A stretch of 64,000 nt of DNA from Pseudalkalibacillus decolorationis (GCF_024609785.1 NZ_JANHJQ010000007.1:1-64000), one strand, 5' to 3'; numbered from the stretch's first letter, positions 1 to 8,257 are shown. A program made the numbers and translations. The notes: generated by a model not told the origin, from the letters alone.

Positions 1-162
1 ACTGTAGAGGAATTACGTAAGAAAGTAGACGATTACATGGATTACTACAATTCCTCCAGGTATCAATGGGGATTAGAAAAGATGACCCCGGAACAATTCC
101 GAGGTCACCTCTTAGCTGCTTAGGACTTTTATTAAACTGTCTTTTTTTAAGGGTACAGTTCA
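1..162 (+). mobile_element. 3' end of an IS3-family (IS150-like) element with transposase C-terminus
   Basis: The window opens inside a reading frame that runs to a stop at 121-123 and encodes about 40 residues with the motif YYNSSRYQWGLEKMTPEQF, the classical C-terminal tail of the IS3/IS150 OrfB integrase (rve domain family). The catalytic DDE residues would lie to the left of the window. The 39 bases after the stop end in GGGTACAGTTCA, which fits the right terminal repeat of this IS type; the exact end at 162 is inferred. The element is partial because of the window edge, so activity cannot be judged. Confidence 0.8.
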
Positions 163-185
163 GCTTTTCTCCACTCAGGTTTTTC

Positions 186-866
186 TTATATTCCTTCTAA
201 TAGTTCTTCTGCTTTTTCTGCGTTAATAGAGAACTTTAACCCCTTTTTTAATAATCCATCTTTTTTGAGTTGACCAAGAACAGCACTTGTCGTTTCACGT
301 GTCGAGCCAATCATATTCGCAATATCTGCGTGTGTAAGCTTCATATTGACGCTTTGCCATTGCTTTTTTCTCTTCCCTGATTTTTCACTTAATTTTAGTA
401 ATAAGTATAGTAGGCGATACTTCACATCACTAAGCGCTATTTTCTCACTTAAGCTATACACTTCTTTTAGACGATTAGAAAGAATGTTAATGAACTTAAG
501 TGCAATTTTAGGTTTTTTTTCAATAAAGCCTTCGAAGTCACTTTTTCCAATCATACATAAATAAGTATCTGTCATAGCTTGAGCATAGATCTGGTCATCG
601 GTTAAAGATAGCGTGGTTGTTTCTCCAAAAATATTCCCTCCTGTTAAAACATCAACTGTAAACTGCTTTCCCTGATGGTTCATACGATATAAGCGAACTT
701 GACCTTCCTTCAATAGAAATAACGCCTCAATTGGTTTATTGGGAGATAATATGATCGTCCCTTTTTTAACAGGTTTCATTTCACTTATAGCATCAATAAC
801 TTTAAGATCTTCCATAGGCAGTTCGTCAAACAGACTAATTTGCGAAAGTAATAATAATTTATCCAC
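186..866 (-). CDS. Crp/Fnr-family transcriptional regulator
   Basis: A 226-residue protein with an N-terminal cyclic-nucleotide-binding-like beta roll (about residues 10-115, with the GNIFGE turn typical of the fold) followed by the dimerisation helix and a C-terminal winged helix (about 178-204, THADIANMIGSTRETTSAVL) that matches the Crp-type HTH. There is no N-terminal cysteine cluster, so it is not an iron-sulfur Fnr; the effector cannot be read from sequence. It could be related to ArcR or other Firmicutes Crp proteins. The gene is isolated between two insertion sequences (IS3-type on the left, IS1182-type on the right), so its original neighbours are probably lost and its targets are unknown. 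Confidence 0.9.
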   Translation of the reverse strand: MDKLLLLSQISLFDELPMEDLKVIDAISEMKPVKKGTIILSPNKPIEALFLLKEGQVRLYRMNHQGKQFTVDVLTGGNIFGETTTLSLTDDQIYAQAMTDTYLCMIGKSDFEGFIEKKPKIALKFINILSNRLKEVYSLSEKIALSDVKYRLLYLLLKLSEKSGKRKKQWQSVNMKLTHADIANMIGSTRETTSAVLGQLKKDGLLKKGLKFSINAEKAEELLEGI

Positions 867-896
867 TTATCTGATTCCTTTCAACATTTTTTATTT

Positions 897-2462
897 AATT
901 GAATGAATTTCATAAATCTGAACCCTTCTTGCTCAAGGGATTTAAGACATAAAAAATGGAGTACCTCCCCAAGTCTTGTATAATGGTAGTTACGACACAA
1001 ACCAAAAAGACTGGAGGAAGACTCCCTATGTCTATTATACGACAAGAAAGCCTATTTGACATGCAAGATCTTTTTGATTTAGAACCTACCCAACGTTATG
1101 AAGCTGTTATATCAGCGATTGACTTGGACGCCATCTTTCATAAAATTAACAAAAAATCAAGGTTTGGTGCGCCTGTGGAACTCAATTATTCAGCGATGAT
1201 TGTGTCGCTTATGGTTCGAATCATCGAACGTATTCCAACAACAAAAGATTTAGTTAAACGCCTCAATGATGATTTCATATTCAAGTTAAATTTGCGGATT
1301 CCTTGTTTCAGATAAAACACCTTCTAAAGCCGCCTATTCCCGACTTTTGACGAAACTGAGCGCATCCAACATTCTAGAAAAAGTTCAGGAATCCGTTGTA
1401 TGCCAAGCGATTGCGGAAGGATTCATCACGGATGACACAGTCGCTATTGATGCCACCCACTTTGAAGCGCGTGATCAGGCACCTCCTAAAGAGGATAAGG
1501 CTGAAGCAGCACCAAAAAAACGAGGGCGCAAATCCAAAGAGGAGCGAGAACAATGGCTCATTGAACAAGCAGAGCGAGAAGCGAATCTTCCTCTTTTTGA
1601 AAAGAAAATTGAAGACCAGTTGGATGTCCCTTCCGTCACCCTTCGCACCGAGGTTCCCCAAGATCCTCAATGGGGTGTGAAGAAAAATAGCGAAGGGAAA
1701 AACGTCTTCTGGTACGGCTATAAGGCACACTTAGCTGTGGGGACATCCAGTCAATACATTTTACAGTCTCTTTTTTCATCAGGTAACCTGAATGACGGCA
1801 AGGCAGCTATTCCTTTATTAAAGGGCATTGAAGAACGTCTTTCTCTTCCTTCGTTGCGAAATCATACCATGGATGCCGGGTATGATTATGAACCGATCTA
1901 TCAACAGATTCACCGGATGGGTCATCAATCTATCATCGCTTATAATAAACGGAATGAGCCTGAACCGATGGGTTTCGATAAGCACTTTGCCCCAACTTGT
2001 TTTCGGGAACATTCGTATCGTTACGATAGTTTTGACACGAAATACGACACATTGAAATACACAAGACCCAAAGAATGTAAGGATTGTCCTTTAGCTCACG
2101 AAGATGTCTGTCAAAAGGTCTATAAAGTGAAAATCACTACGGATCTTCGAAGGTTTACAGCACCGGCCCGAGGCTCAAAAGCTTGGAAGACCTTATTCAA
2201 ATGCCGTACTGCTGTGGAACGAGTGAACGCTTATCTTAAGGAATTCTTTCAACTAAACAACGTCCGCTATCGAACGGGAAAACGCGCGAAAGTTCATTTT
2301 AACATCGTCGCTCTTGTTTATAATGCTTCAAAATTAGCTTGTGATCGTATCAATAGCTTGTTAAATCAACAAGCTGCTAATCCTCCGAAATTTTTGGAGC
2401 TACATTCAAATTCTGCAGGTCTTTGCTTCTTTAAAAATAGCAATTATGAAATTGATTCAATT
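897..2462 (+). mobile_element. IS1182-family insertion sequence, probable extent
   Basis: An 18-bp imperfect inverted repeat (AATTGAATGAATTTCATA at 897-914 and its complement at 2445-2462, one mismatch) brackets almost all of an IS1182-type transposase frame. These are my proposed element ends. The element would be about 1.57 kb, normal for this family. No clean target-site duplication is visible outside the repeats. The transposase frame runs 42 bases past the right repeat, which is unusual and leaves the right end uncertain. Confidence 0.5.
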
Positions 2463-2504
2463 ATAACTTTAATTAATGACCATTACTGTAATTTAACTTA
2501 CTGA
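1028..2504 (+). pseudogene. IS1182-family transposase, broken by a one-base frameshift
   Basis: The frame starts at ATG 1028 behind a GGAGGAAG ribosome binding site and reads through the N-terminal DUF772-type region (DLEPTQRYEAVISAIDLD). Near 1288-1292 an extra T in AAATTTGCGG shifts it to a stop at 1315. Removing one T restores LNCGFLVSDKTPSKAAYSRLL and joins it to the downstream frame, which carries the catalytic core (DDTVAIDATHFEAR, later KECKDCPLA and the final FKCRTAVERVNAYLKEFF block). Joined, it is about 491 residues, full length for the family. A programmed frameshift is not typical of IS1182, so I read this as inactivation. The last 14 residues may come from flanking DNA beyond the right terminal repeat. 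Confidence 0.85.
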
Positions 2505-2550
2505 TTATATACAAAATAAAAAGTAAAGTATGATATAGGAGGCGATATAA

Positions 2551-2787
2551 GTGAAACCGGTTTTGTATACAATTGATGGTTGCGTAAATTGCAACAAAGC
2601 AAAACAGCATCTCATTGAAAATAATATTCCGTTTATAGAAAAAAACCTTTTTACTGATAGTCGTGCTGCATTGGAGGTTAAGGAATTAATAGGGGAGGTA
2701 GTAACTCCGGTGTTCATTAACGGACCTGTTATTGTAAAAGGTTCCGATATATTAATGATCGAAAAAAAGGGTGATAATCATGAATAA
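2551..2787 (+). CDS. Glutaredoxin-like thiol-disulfide protein
   Basis: A 78-residue protein starting at GTG 2551, seven bases after a perfect AGGAGG. It has a glutaredoxin/NrdH-type fold: beta strand PVLYTID, redox motif C11-V-N-C14, and the TPVF segment that supplies the cis-proline. The C-terminus VIVKGSDILMIEKK is shorter than in classical glutaredoxins. It is probably a cytosolic dithiol oxidoreductase; the substrate is unknown. The stop overlaps an ATG of the decayed OsmC-like gene (ATGAATAA), so the two were once translationally coupled, hinting at a role in peroxide or sulfur metabolism. Confidence 0.85.
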   Translation: MKPVLYTIDGCVNCNKAKQHLIENNIPFIEKNLFTDSRAALEVKELIGEVVTPVFINGPVIVKGSDILMIEKKGDNHE

Positions 2788-3009
2788 GAAAGAGCAATTA
2801 TAAACTGTGAGTACTTAAATTACATTGAATAGAAACATAAAATAGACTTGCAATCTGAATTACAGAATTTAATGAGTTTGCTTTTTTCCAATAAGTAATC
2901 ACAAGAACGTATTAACGAATTACAACAAAAAACGGACAAACGGTGCCCGGTATTTACAACATTTGAAGCAGCCGGAATAGAACTTATACCTAATTGGGTA
3001 AAAGCCTAA
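2780..3009 (+). pseudogene. Remnant of a small gene, possibly OsmC-like
   Basis: An ATG overlapping the glutaredoxin stop opens only seven codons before TAA at 2801. One base out of that frame, a continuous reading with two internal stops (near 2830 and 2900) can be followed to TAA 3007-3009. Its last segment, ERINELQQKTDKRCPVFTTF followed by EAAGIELIPNWVKA, resembles the C-terminal CPV block of OsmC-type peroxide or redox proteins. Together with the loss of frame at the start this looks like a gene decaying in place. The family assignment rests on about 35 residues and is tentative. Confidence 0.4.
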
Positions 3010-3024
3010 AAAAGGTATACAACT

Positions 3025-3068
3025 AATCATTTGACCCTGTACTATTCTTAGTACGGGGTCAAATGATT
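3025..3068. terminator. Bidirectional terminator hairpin
   Basis: An 18-bp inverted repeat (AATCATTTGACCCTGTAC, loop of 8, complement with one G-U) sits between the end of the glutaredoxin/OsmC unit and the convergent TVP38 gene. The sides are AT-rich, so it may serve both strands. Confidence 0.65.
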
Positions 3069-3089
3069 TATGTTTATTCATGAATTCTA

Positions 3090-3779
3090 TCACTCTTTGT
3101 AAATTTCATCTCTATGTTTAGAGCTGTTTTTCTTTTTGAAAATAGTTGCTATGATTACAATGAATGCCATCAAAAGTGAAAGGATTAGAAAACGGTTCTG
3201 ATACTCTTTTAGGTGTATGAGGTCATGTCCTAAAATGGTATAAACAACCGTGCCAGGAATCATTCCAATACCAGTTGCCGTTAAGAAAGAACGCAGTCTC
3301 ATTCCACTTAGACCGGCGGCAAAGCTAATGACATCAAAAGAGATAACAGGAATAAGGCGTGCTGTAAGAACTGTTGTAAATCCATATGTTCCAGAGAGCC
3401 TTTTTACCTTTTCCATCCATTTCTTTTCTTTTTTTACTTTGATAACAAATTTTTCACCAAACCATTTTGCTATAAAAAAGGAAACCAATGCACCTAACAT
3501 CGCTCCGACCCAGGATACGATGATACCCCCATACACCCCAAAAACAACCCCATTAGCTGCGGTAATAAGGAAAGCGGGAATTGGAGCTGCAATTGCCTGG
3601 AATATCATCAATAGAATACTTAAAAGAGGGGCAATCATTCCCCATGAGTTGATCAATTGGACAACCTGGTCTACGGACCCTTTTGTCAGTAATGTTAGAA
3701 GGCCTCGATCAGATGCAAAAACCAATAGAGGGACAAATAATATAACACTGGCCATTACAACAATGTAGTTTTTTTTCAT
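3090..3779 (-). CDS. TVP38/TMEM64 (DedA-superfamily) membrane protein
   Basis: A 229-residue integral membrane protein with about five hydrophobic segments and the family's central block: FQAIAAPIPAF, then ANGVVFG..GGIIVSWVGAMLGALVSFFIAK and R-I-P-V-I-S-F-D-V-I-S-F-A-A-G-L-S. This SNARE-associated/TVP38 fold is thought to include lipid scramblases and flippases. It ends with a basic tail (KKKNSSKHRDE). Its ATG overlaps the stop of the upstream phosphatidyltransferase (ATGA), so the two are one operon, which supports a shared role in membrane lipid handling. The substrate cannot be inferred. Confidence 0.9.
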   Translation of the reverse strand: MKKNYIVVMASVILFVPLLVFASDRGLLTLLTKGSVDQVVQLINSWGMIAPLLSILLMIFQAIAAPIPAFLITAANGVVFGVYGGIIVSWVGAMLGALVSFFIAKWFGEKFVIKVKKEKKWMEKVKRLSGTYGFTTVLTARLIPVISFDVISFAAGLSGMRLRSFLTATGIGMIPGTVVYTILGHDLIHLKEYQNRFLILSLLMAFIVIIATIFKKKNSSKHRDEIYKE

Positions 3780-4372
3780 ATATTATCCGCCTGTCTTAAA
3801 AGTTTTCTTGCTTCCAACAATCTTTGGCCAGTCGTAAATACTTCAACAAATAAAAATAAAAGGGTTAATAATGTTAAATAATCAGATATGACAATCATGA
3901 GTGTGAATAAAATAAAACCCTCTGTACGTTCAGCTAACCCCGCTTGATAGTAGAAGGACTTAATACCCTTTTTTTCAGATAATGCCCCAACCGTTAGAAA
4001 AACCGTCATCGCATAAATAATGGATACACTTAATAATAAAAGGGCCCACATGGAATTAGGAAAACGAAAGGCAAGGCCTAAAATGACACCAATTTCAACA
4101 AGTCGATCAAATCCAACATCCAGCAGAGTCCCCCAGGCAGAAGGCTTTGTTTTCCGAGCCATTGAACCATCCACAGCATCCAAAAATCCGGATAACCAGA
4201 GTAGAAAAACTGCTATAACAGGGTGATCAAAATAAATGAATAAACCTGACAATCCACCTACACCAAAACCAATAATTGTCACTTGATTTGCGGTTAATCC
4301 TAGTTTGAGCAGCCCATCAGCCGCTCTTTCAATGATAGGCTGCACGTATTTTCTCCCATGTGTGTCTAACAT
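3776..4372 (-). CDS. CDP-alcohol phosphatidyltransferase family protein
   Basis: About 198 residues from ATG 4372 (a GGTGAT ribosome binding site is four bases upstream; an in-frame TTG at 4390 lacks one). The catalytic CDP-OH-P signature is complete: D-A-V-D-G-S-M-A-R followed by G-T-L-L-D-V-G-F-D, that is D(x)2DG(x)2AR(x)9G(x)3D(x)3D. It transfers a phosphoalcohol from a CDP-lipid or CDP-alcohol to an acceptor hydroxyl at the membrane. Several hydrophobic helices follow. It is shorter and diverged from PgsA and PssA, so the substrate is open. Translationally coupled to the TVP38 gene downstream. Confidence 0.9.
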   Translation of the reverse strand: MLDTHGRKYVQPIIERAADGLLKLGLTANQVTIIGFGVGGLSGLFIYFDHPVIAVFLLWLSGFLDAVDGSMARKTKPSAWGTLLDVGFDRLVEIGVILGLAFRFPNSMWALLLLSVSIIYAMTVFLTVGALSEKKGIKSFYYQAGLAERTEGFILFTLMIVISDYLTLLTLLFLFVEVFTTGQRLLEARKLLRQADNI

Positions 4373-4467
4373 TTTATCACCATTTTCCAAAGTAATCGTG
4401 ATTTCGTATTTCTTATTAGTTTATACTGTAGAAGCTGGTAATTCTGTAATTCGTATTACATATATAG

Positions 4468-4668
4468 AAATATGATAAACAGAGAGCCATTTTGGATTAT
4501 GCGGTAAAATTAACAAAAAATCCTCATCGTGTAACGGATGAGGATGTAGAATCTTTAAGGAAAGTTGAGTGCAGTGATACCGAAGTTCTAGATATATGCC
4601 AAATCACATCCTATTTTAATTTTGTAAATCGCATGGCTGAAGGATTAGGTGTCCAATTAGAAGAATAA
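4468..4668 (+). pseudogene. C-terminal remnant of an AhpD-like peroxidase-related protein
   Basis: A frame open from 4468 (after TAG 4465) to TAA 4668 encodes RAILDYAVKLTKNPHRV, TDEDVESLRK and then YFNFVNRMAEGLGVQLEE. This is the conserved C-terminal part of carboxymuconolactone-decarboxylase/AhpD-like peroxidase-related proteins. The N-terminal two thirds, including the CxxC active site, is absent and no start codon or ribosome binding site is present. It is therefore a gene fossil, the second redox gene remnant within 2 kb. Confidence 0.75.
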
Positions 4669-4732
4669 ACAAAAGCATACTTCTTTTTTGTGACATACAG
4701 AATCGTATTCATAGTAAGCACATTATCATGAA

Positions 4733-4778
4733 AAAAGGAATGACAAGAAGATTCATAACCCCTCTTGTCATTCCTTTT
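4733..4778. terminator. Terminator between the AhpD-like remnant and the BsuPI lipoprotein gene
   Basis: A 16-bp perfect stem (AAAAGGAATGACAAGA / TCTTGTCATTCCTTTT) with a 14-base loop, flanked by A- and T-runs, so it can act in both directions. Confidence 0.75.
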
Positions 4779-4781
4779 CTT

Positions 4782-4831
4782 ATACGTTAAGAAAGTATAA
4801 AAATTTGCTGGATACTTGCGCTTTTCTTATT
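4782..4831 (+). repeat. Short copy of the ACGTTAAGAAAGTATAA dispersed repeat
   Basis: Begins TACGTTAAGAAAGTATAAAA directly after the terminator T-run and ends GCGCTTTTCTTATTTA, the same head and tail as the longer copies elsewhere, with almost no middle part. It runs up to the stop codon of the BsuPI lipoprotein gene. Confidence 0.7.
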
Positions 4832-5310
4832 TATTTCACTGTTTCTTTAAATGTGTGTTCAATAGGGGACTTGGAGGTTACCTTGAATTTGAATTCATAC
4901 GTCCCTGGTTCTAGTTCTGGATAGTTAACTTCATATGTTAGTGTCTCAGCTTGTGCGACCTTCACGGTTTTTAATGCTTGGGTAAACATTTTTCCTTCTG
5001 CCCAGTGGAAGACCTCATTTCCTGCTTCATCGGTAATCCAAAGGTCATATTGTTGGCCACTAGTAAACTCCAGTTCAACAACACGCTCTGTCTGATTTTT
5101 AATTTCAAAGACGGCTTTATTGGGTTCAAACGAGACAACGTTAACTTCCATTTTACCTGCTATGATACCATGACCTCCAGGTTCTGACTTTTCATTGGCT
5201 TGTCCATTAGTAGGTTCTGCTTTTGGGGGATTGGATGTTTGATCCGTGTCTGTTCCAGTCCCACATGCAGTTAGTAATAGGATCATGCATATTATTATCA
5301 ATCGATACAT
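4831..5310 (-). CDS. Lipoprotein with BsuPI (intracellular proteinase inhibitor) domain
   Basis: A 159-residue secreted lipoprotein. The signal peptide ends in the lipobox L-L-T-A-C16, so the mature protein is anchored to the outer face of the membrane. A Pro/Asn/Gln-rich linker (about 17-45) precedes a beta-rich domain with the BsuPI pattern: F-E-I-K-N-Q-T, then F-T-S-G-Q-Q-Y-D-L-W-I-T-D, and a final LEPGTYEFKFKVTSK strand. BsuPI was first seen as an inhibitor of the major intracellular protease of B. subtilis, but exported versions occur widely with unknown targets. Monocistronic, between two repeat copies. Confidence 0.88.
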   Translation of the reverse strand: MYRLIIICMILLLTACGTGTDTDQTSNPPKAEPTNGQANEKSEPGGHGIIAGKMEVNVVSFEPNKAVFEIKNQTERVVELEFTSGQQYDLWITDEAGNEVFHWAEGKMFTQALKTVKVAQAETLTYEVNYPELEPGTYEFKFKVTSKSPIEHTFKETVK

Positions 5311-5418
5311 AGATGCTCCTCCATTCGGTGTTATACCAGAAGTTTGTACGTAAGAAGTGGCTCTTATTAGTATAGACGAAATGAGTAGAATGTAAGTTAC
5401 AAAATTGTATCAACGATA

Positions 5419-5491
5419 TAAAGAAAACTTGGATAGCGCCAAGCCTTAGCGCAGGTGATCGCCGTAGTTAAACTTATACTTTCTTAACGTG
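5419..5491 (-). repeat. ACGTTAAGAAAGTATAA dispersed repeat, inverted copy
   Basis: Read on the minus strand it begins CACGTTAAGAAAGTATAAG and continues through GGCGATCACC, GCGCTAAGGCTTGGCG and ends GTTTTCTTTA. It is the full-type version lacking the internal TACTTTCTATAG segment. Confidence 0.8.
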
Positions 5492-5492
5492 C

Positions 5493-5524
5493 AAAGAAAA
5501 CTTGGCTAGGCCAAGTTTTCTTAT
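5493..5524. terminator. Terminator of htpX, built from repeat-tail sequence
   Basis: AAGAAAACTTGGC-TAG-GCCAAGTTTTCTTA forms a near-perfect 13-bp stem followed on the minus strand by a T-rich stretch. Its arms match the tail of the neighbouring dispersed repeat (GGCTTGG..CCAAGTTTTCTTTA), so the repeat appears to have supplied or copied the terminator. Confidence 0.7.
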
Positions 5525-6405
5525 TATTTTGCATGTAGGCGACGAATACGCTCATCAAGATCAGGGTGTGTAGAGAATAATAATTTTTTCTTTGTACCAC
5601 CGCTGATTTTCATAGAAGCAATTGTATCTTGTCGAGTATCAACACGCTTCACATTCGCTTTTAACGATTCAAGAGCATGAATCATCTTGTCTTTACCGGC
5701 AAGATCTGCGCCACCACGGTCCGCATGGAACTCACGATAACGAGAGTAAGCGAAGACTACGATACTTCCAAGAATTGAAAAGGCTATTTGGAAAACGAAA
5801 ATTGCGATAAAGTGGACGATCATGGCTTTATCTTCATCAACAAGCTGAGCGACTGCCCATGCTGCAATTCTTGATAGGAAGACAACAAATGTATTAACAA
5901 CACCTTGTAAAAGTGTCATTGTTACCATGTCGCCATTTGCGATATGGGCAACCTCGTGAGCTAATACGCCTTCTACTGCATCGTCATCCATCCGTTCTAG
6001 TAAGCCTGTTGAGACAGCTACGAGTGAGCGACGCTTTGATGGACCTGTCGCAAAAGCGTTAACTTCTGGAGAGTTGTATATTCCAACTTCAGGCATATGT
6101 GATAAGCCAGCTGCACGGACTAGACGGTGTACACGTTCAACAAGGTTCCGTTCGTAATCGTTCATCGAACCGTTCGGGTCTATAACCTTTACTCCCATAA
6201 GTTTCTTAGCCATCCAACGAGAGATTGCGAGTGAAATGAATGATCCGGAGAAACCGACTACAGCACTAAAACCTAATAGGAGCATAAAATCGATATTTCC
6301 AGAAGGTGTAATATAAGAATTTAATCCTAGCACTGATAGTACAATCATAATTGTTGTCAGTACTAATACGTTCGTAAGGATAAAAAGAAAAATACGTTTT
6401 GCCAT
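5524..6405 (-). CDS. htpX: Membrane zinc metalloprotease HtpX (M48)
   Basis: A 293-residue membrane protease. Two transmembrane segments lie at the N-terminus (about 5-27 and 40-62), the HEVAH zinc motif at 150-154 (H150, E151, H154), two more hydrophobic segments around 165-215, and the third zinc ligand region ([18 protein letters not shown]) after them. HtpX degrades misfolded membrane proteins with its active site on the cytoplasmic side. A consensus sigma-A promoter lies upstream, with an inverted repeat just after the presumed start of transcription, and a YkrK-like regulator is divergently encoded, as in B. subtilis. Confidence 0.95.
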   Translation of the reverse strand: MAKRIFLFILTNVLVLTTIMIVLSVLGLNSYITPSGNIDFMLLLGFSAVVGFSGSFISLAISRWMAKKLMGVKVIDPNGSMNDYERNLVERVHRLVRAAGLSHMPEVGIYNSPEVNAFATGPSKRRSLVAVSTGLLERMDDDAVEGVLAHEVAHIANGDMVTMTLLQGVVNTFVVFLSRIAAWAVAQLVDEDKAMIVHFIAIFVFQIAFSILGSIVVFAYSRYREFHADRGGADLAGKDKMIHALESLKANVKRVDTRQDTIASMKISGGTKKKLLFSTHPDLDERIRRLHAK

Positions 6406-6424
6406 TTCCCATACCTCATTTCAG

Positions 6425-6480
6425 GTTCATGTGAACTTAATATATGAACTAATTATAAATTACATATCAAAAATTTTCAA
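6425..6480 (-). promoter_or_regulatory. htpX promoter with candidate repressor operator
   Basis: On the minus strand, TTGAAA (6480-6475), a 17-base spacer and TATAAT (6457-6452) form a near-perfect sigma-A promoter. Downstream lie a TGAAC half-site (6445-6449) and the inverted repeat GTTCA-TG-TGAAC (6425-6436). The same GTTCA-N2-TGAAC element recurs at the divergent ykrK-like promoter, so it is the best candidate for the YkrK operator. Confidence 0.7.
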
Positions 6481-6530
6481 GACTCACGAGTTATTTTTAC
6501 AAAAATATAGATGACTTTAATTAAAAGAGA

Positions 6531-6574
6531 TTGACGAATCCAAACATTTTTAAGTATGATAAGTTCAAATGAAC
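6531..6574 (+). promoter_or_regulatory. Promoter and candidate autoregulatory operator of the ykrK-like gene
   Basis: TTGACG (6531-6536), an 18-base spacer and TATGAT (6555-6560) are followed immediately by GTTCA-AA-TGAAC (6563-6574) over the expected transcription start. The placement fits a repressor that blocks its own gene. Confidence 0.7.
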
Positions 6575-6594
6575 GTATGTTTTGAGGTGAAAAT

Positions 6595-7347
6595 ATGCAT
6601 CCGTTAACATTGACACGAAAAGAAATGGCAAATTTGTTACTTTCTCTTCAAAGTACTGAAGGTGTGTCTCCAATTGATATCATTAAAGACGCCGTTATAG
6701 CTTTGCCCAATCGCTCAAATACTGAGAATGAAACAGCAACAGCGAGAATGGATTCATCTCTTCCGGCTATTTTCGAAAAGGTAATGCGAATTTCAAAGCG
6801 AAATGTTGGTCTTTCTATAAATGAAATCGTAGCTCTTGGAAACCAGATTGAGTACAGTAGTTTCTCAGCAAGTGCTGTACAGAATTGGGTGAAACGGGAC
6901 GTACGTGGTTTGATTGGATCTCCGCAAAAAGGCAAAAAGTATTCGCTAGAGCAAGCGGCTATTCTATTTATTGTAGAAGACCTTAAGAGTACACTCGATT
7001 TTGTTTCTATACGTAACCTGCTCACGCTTATTTTTAACAATATTGAAGATCGACACGATGATCTAATCGATCCTCTCCACTACTATATTACCTATTCTTC
7101 GATTTTCGAAGAACTTGATGTAAACAGGGATAATGTTGTAGATGTAGATTTTCGGATTCATCATGGTGACCAAGCTGAGGTACTTATTTTCCAAAAGGCT
7201 GAGGAGAAGGTAAAGTCAATCGAACATTTAGATGAAAAAGAAAAGTCTATTATTCAAAATGCTTTGGTTATCTCAACATTGTCTGTTCAAACATCCTACT
7301 TCCAATCAATATCTCGACAATTCCTGAACTCCACAATACTAATCTAA
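6595..7347 (+). CDS. ykrK: YkrK-like DUF1836 transcriptional regulator, divergent from htpX
   Basis: A 250-residue cytosolic protein. Residues about 60-165 carry the DUF1836 pattern (ASAVQNWVKRDVRGLIGSP then GKKYSLEQAAILFIVEDLKS), a MerR-like helix-turn-helix fold. In B. subtilis the gene divergent from htpX encodes YkrK, a repressor of htpX; position, family and the matched inverted repeats at both promoters argue for the same role here. The start at ATG 6595 follows a GAGGTGA ribosome binding site. The symbol is by synteny and family, not by alignment. Confidence 0.75.
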   Translation: MHPLTLTRKEMANLLLSLQSTEGVSPIDIIKDAVIALPNRSNTENETATARMDSSLPAIFEKVMRISKRNVGLSINEIVALGNQIEYSSFSASAVQNWVKRDVRGLIGSPQKGKKYSLEQAAILFIVEDLKSTLDFVSIRNLLTLIFNNIEDRHDDLIDPLHYYITYSSIFEELDVNRDNVVDVDFRIHHGDQAEVLIFQKAEEKVKSIEHLDEKEKSIIQNALVISTLSVQTSYFQSISRQFLNSTILI

Positions 7348-7525
7348 ATCAATGGGACAACGGATAATGTAGCAGTGAAGACTCAAGGAAATGGAATATT
7401 TCAGAGGTTTACTATCCACTGGAGTGAATGTTGTATAACGTTAATGAGATTGTAAAACAATGTACATGGGATTTTGTCAGAATTCGTGTTATGCTTGTCA
7501 CAATTCACCGGGAAGGAGTTAAATA

Positions 7526-7900
7526 TTGTCGAAAATTAACGTATTTTTAGACGATGTACGCCCGTGCCCAGAACATTTTATACTTGCTACAGACATCGAA
7601 CAATGCATACAACTTTTAAACGAGTTCGACGTTCAACACCTTTCACTCGATCATGATCTGGAGAATAAGGTAAGGAACGGTTTCCTGCTTGTACAGCACA
7701 TGGTGAAGCATCAATTATTTGCTGAAACAATTACAGTTCACTCAGCTAATTCAGGAGCTGGGAAGAGAATGTATTCTTATTTGATAAATGCTCAAGAACA
7801 ACATTTGATTCCAGATAATGTGAAAATATTTTATTATCCTTTACCGTTAAACCGGTTAAATGATCAATATCCATTACCAGTAGATTTATATAATCGTTAG
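7526..7900 (+). CDS. Cyclic-phosphate processing receiver domain (cPPRD) protein
   Basis: A 124-residue protein starting at TTG 7526 after GGAAGGAG. It has a receiver-like fold with the family's marks: LDDVRPCP at residues 8-15, LSLDHDL at about 40-46, and VHSANSGAGKRM near 73-84. This domain is proposed to process cyclic phosphates of nucleotides or RNA ends; that role is a family-level prediction. No partner gene is adjacent: it is followed by its own terminator and preceded by 178 bases with no clear promoter. Confidence 0.8.
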   Translation: MSKINVFLDDVRPCPEHFILATDIEQCIQLLNEFDVQHLSLDHDLENKVRNGFLLVQHMVKHQLFAETITVHSANSGAGKRMYSYLINAQEQHLIPDNVKIFYYPLPLNRLNDQYPLPVDLYNR

Positions 7901-7904
7901 AAGA

Positions 7905-7950
7905 GGGGCTGACTCAAAAGTTCGCGACAGAACTTTTTTGAGTCAGTTCC
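7905..7950 (+). terminator. Terminator of the GACTCA-hairpin type
   Basis: CTGACTCAAAAGTTC pairs with GAACTTTTTTGAGTCAG around a 6-base loop, followed by TTCCTTTT. Very similar hairpins recur at 51.7 kb, 53.6 kb and 62.3 kb. Confidence 0.8.
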
Positions 7951-8257
7951 TTTTAGTGTAGACAGTTCCAGCCCCTAACTAAGGAATTAGATTCTAAGCT
8001 CGGCCCTTTACAACGAGAACCAATTCGGTTAAGATGGAATCAATATCCAATGAAGGGGTGTTTCCTAGGCGATGATGAATCGGTCTGTTGTTCTTTTAAT
8101 TGTAGTGGCTTGATAATGGGTGGAGTCTGCCCTTTTTATGTAATACAAAAGCCATCGCAAGACAACAGATCAGCATCTCAAAACCCCTTTTCGGTTCTGT
8201 TTTTAAACAGAATATGAACAGCGAAAAGGTTGAGCCATCTATTTTAGGTTGGAAGAG
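7951..8257. other. Non-coding stretch with a long hairpin; no gene seen
   Basis: No plausible coding frame. It contains a long inverted repeat, 8177-8193 against 8222-8234 (CTCAA..TTTTCG / CGAAAAGGTTGAG) with an inner GTTCTGT..ACAGAAT pairing. The part near 7980-8030 (CTTTACAACGAGA..AATTCGGTTAAG) resembles 51795-51830, which also follows a GACTCA-type terminator, so it may be a degenerate dispersed element. Confidence 0.4.
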
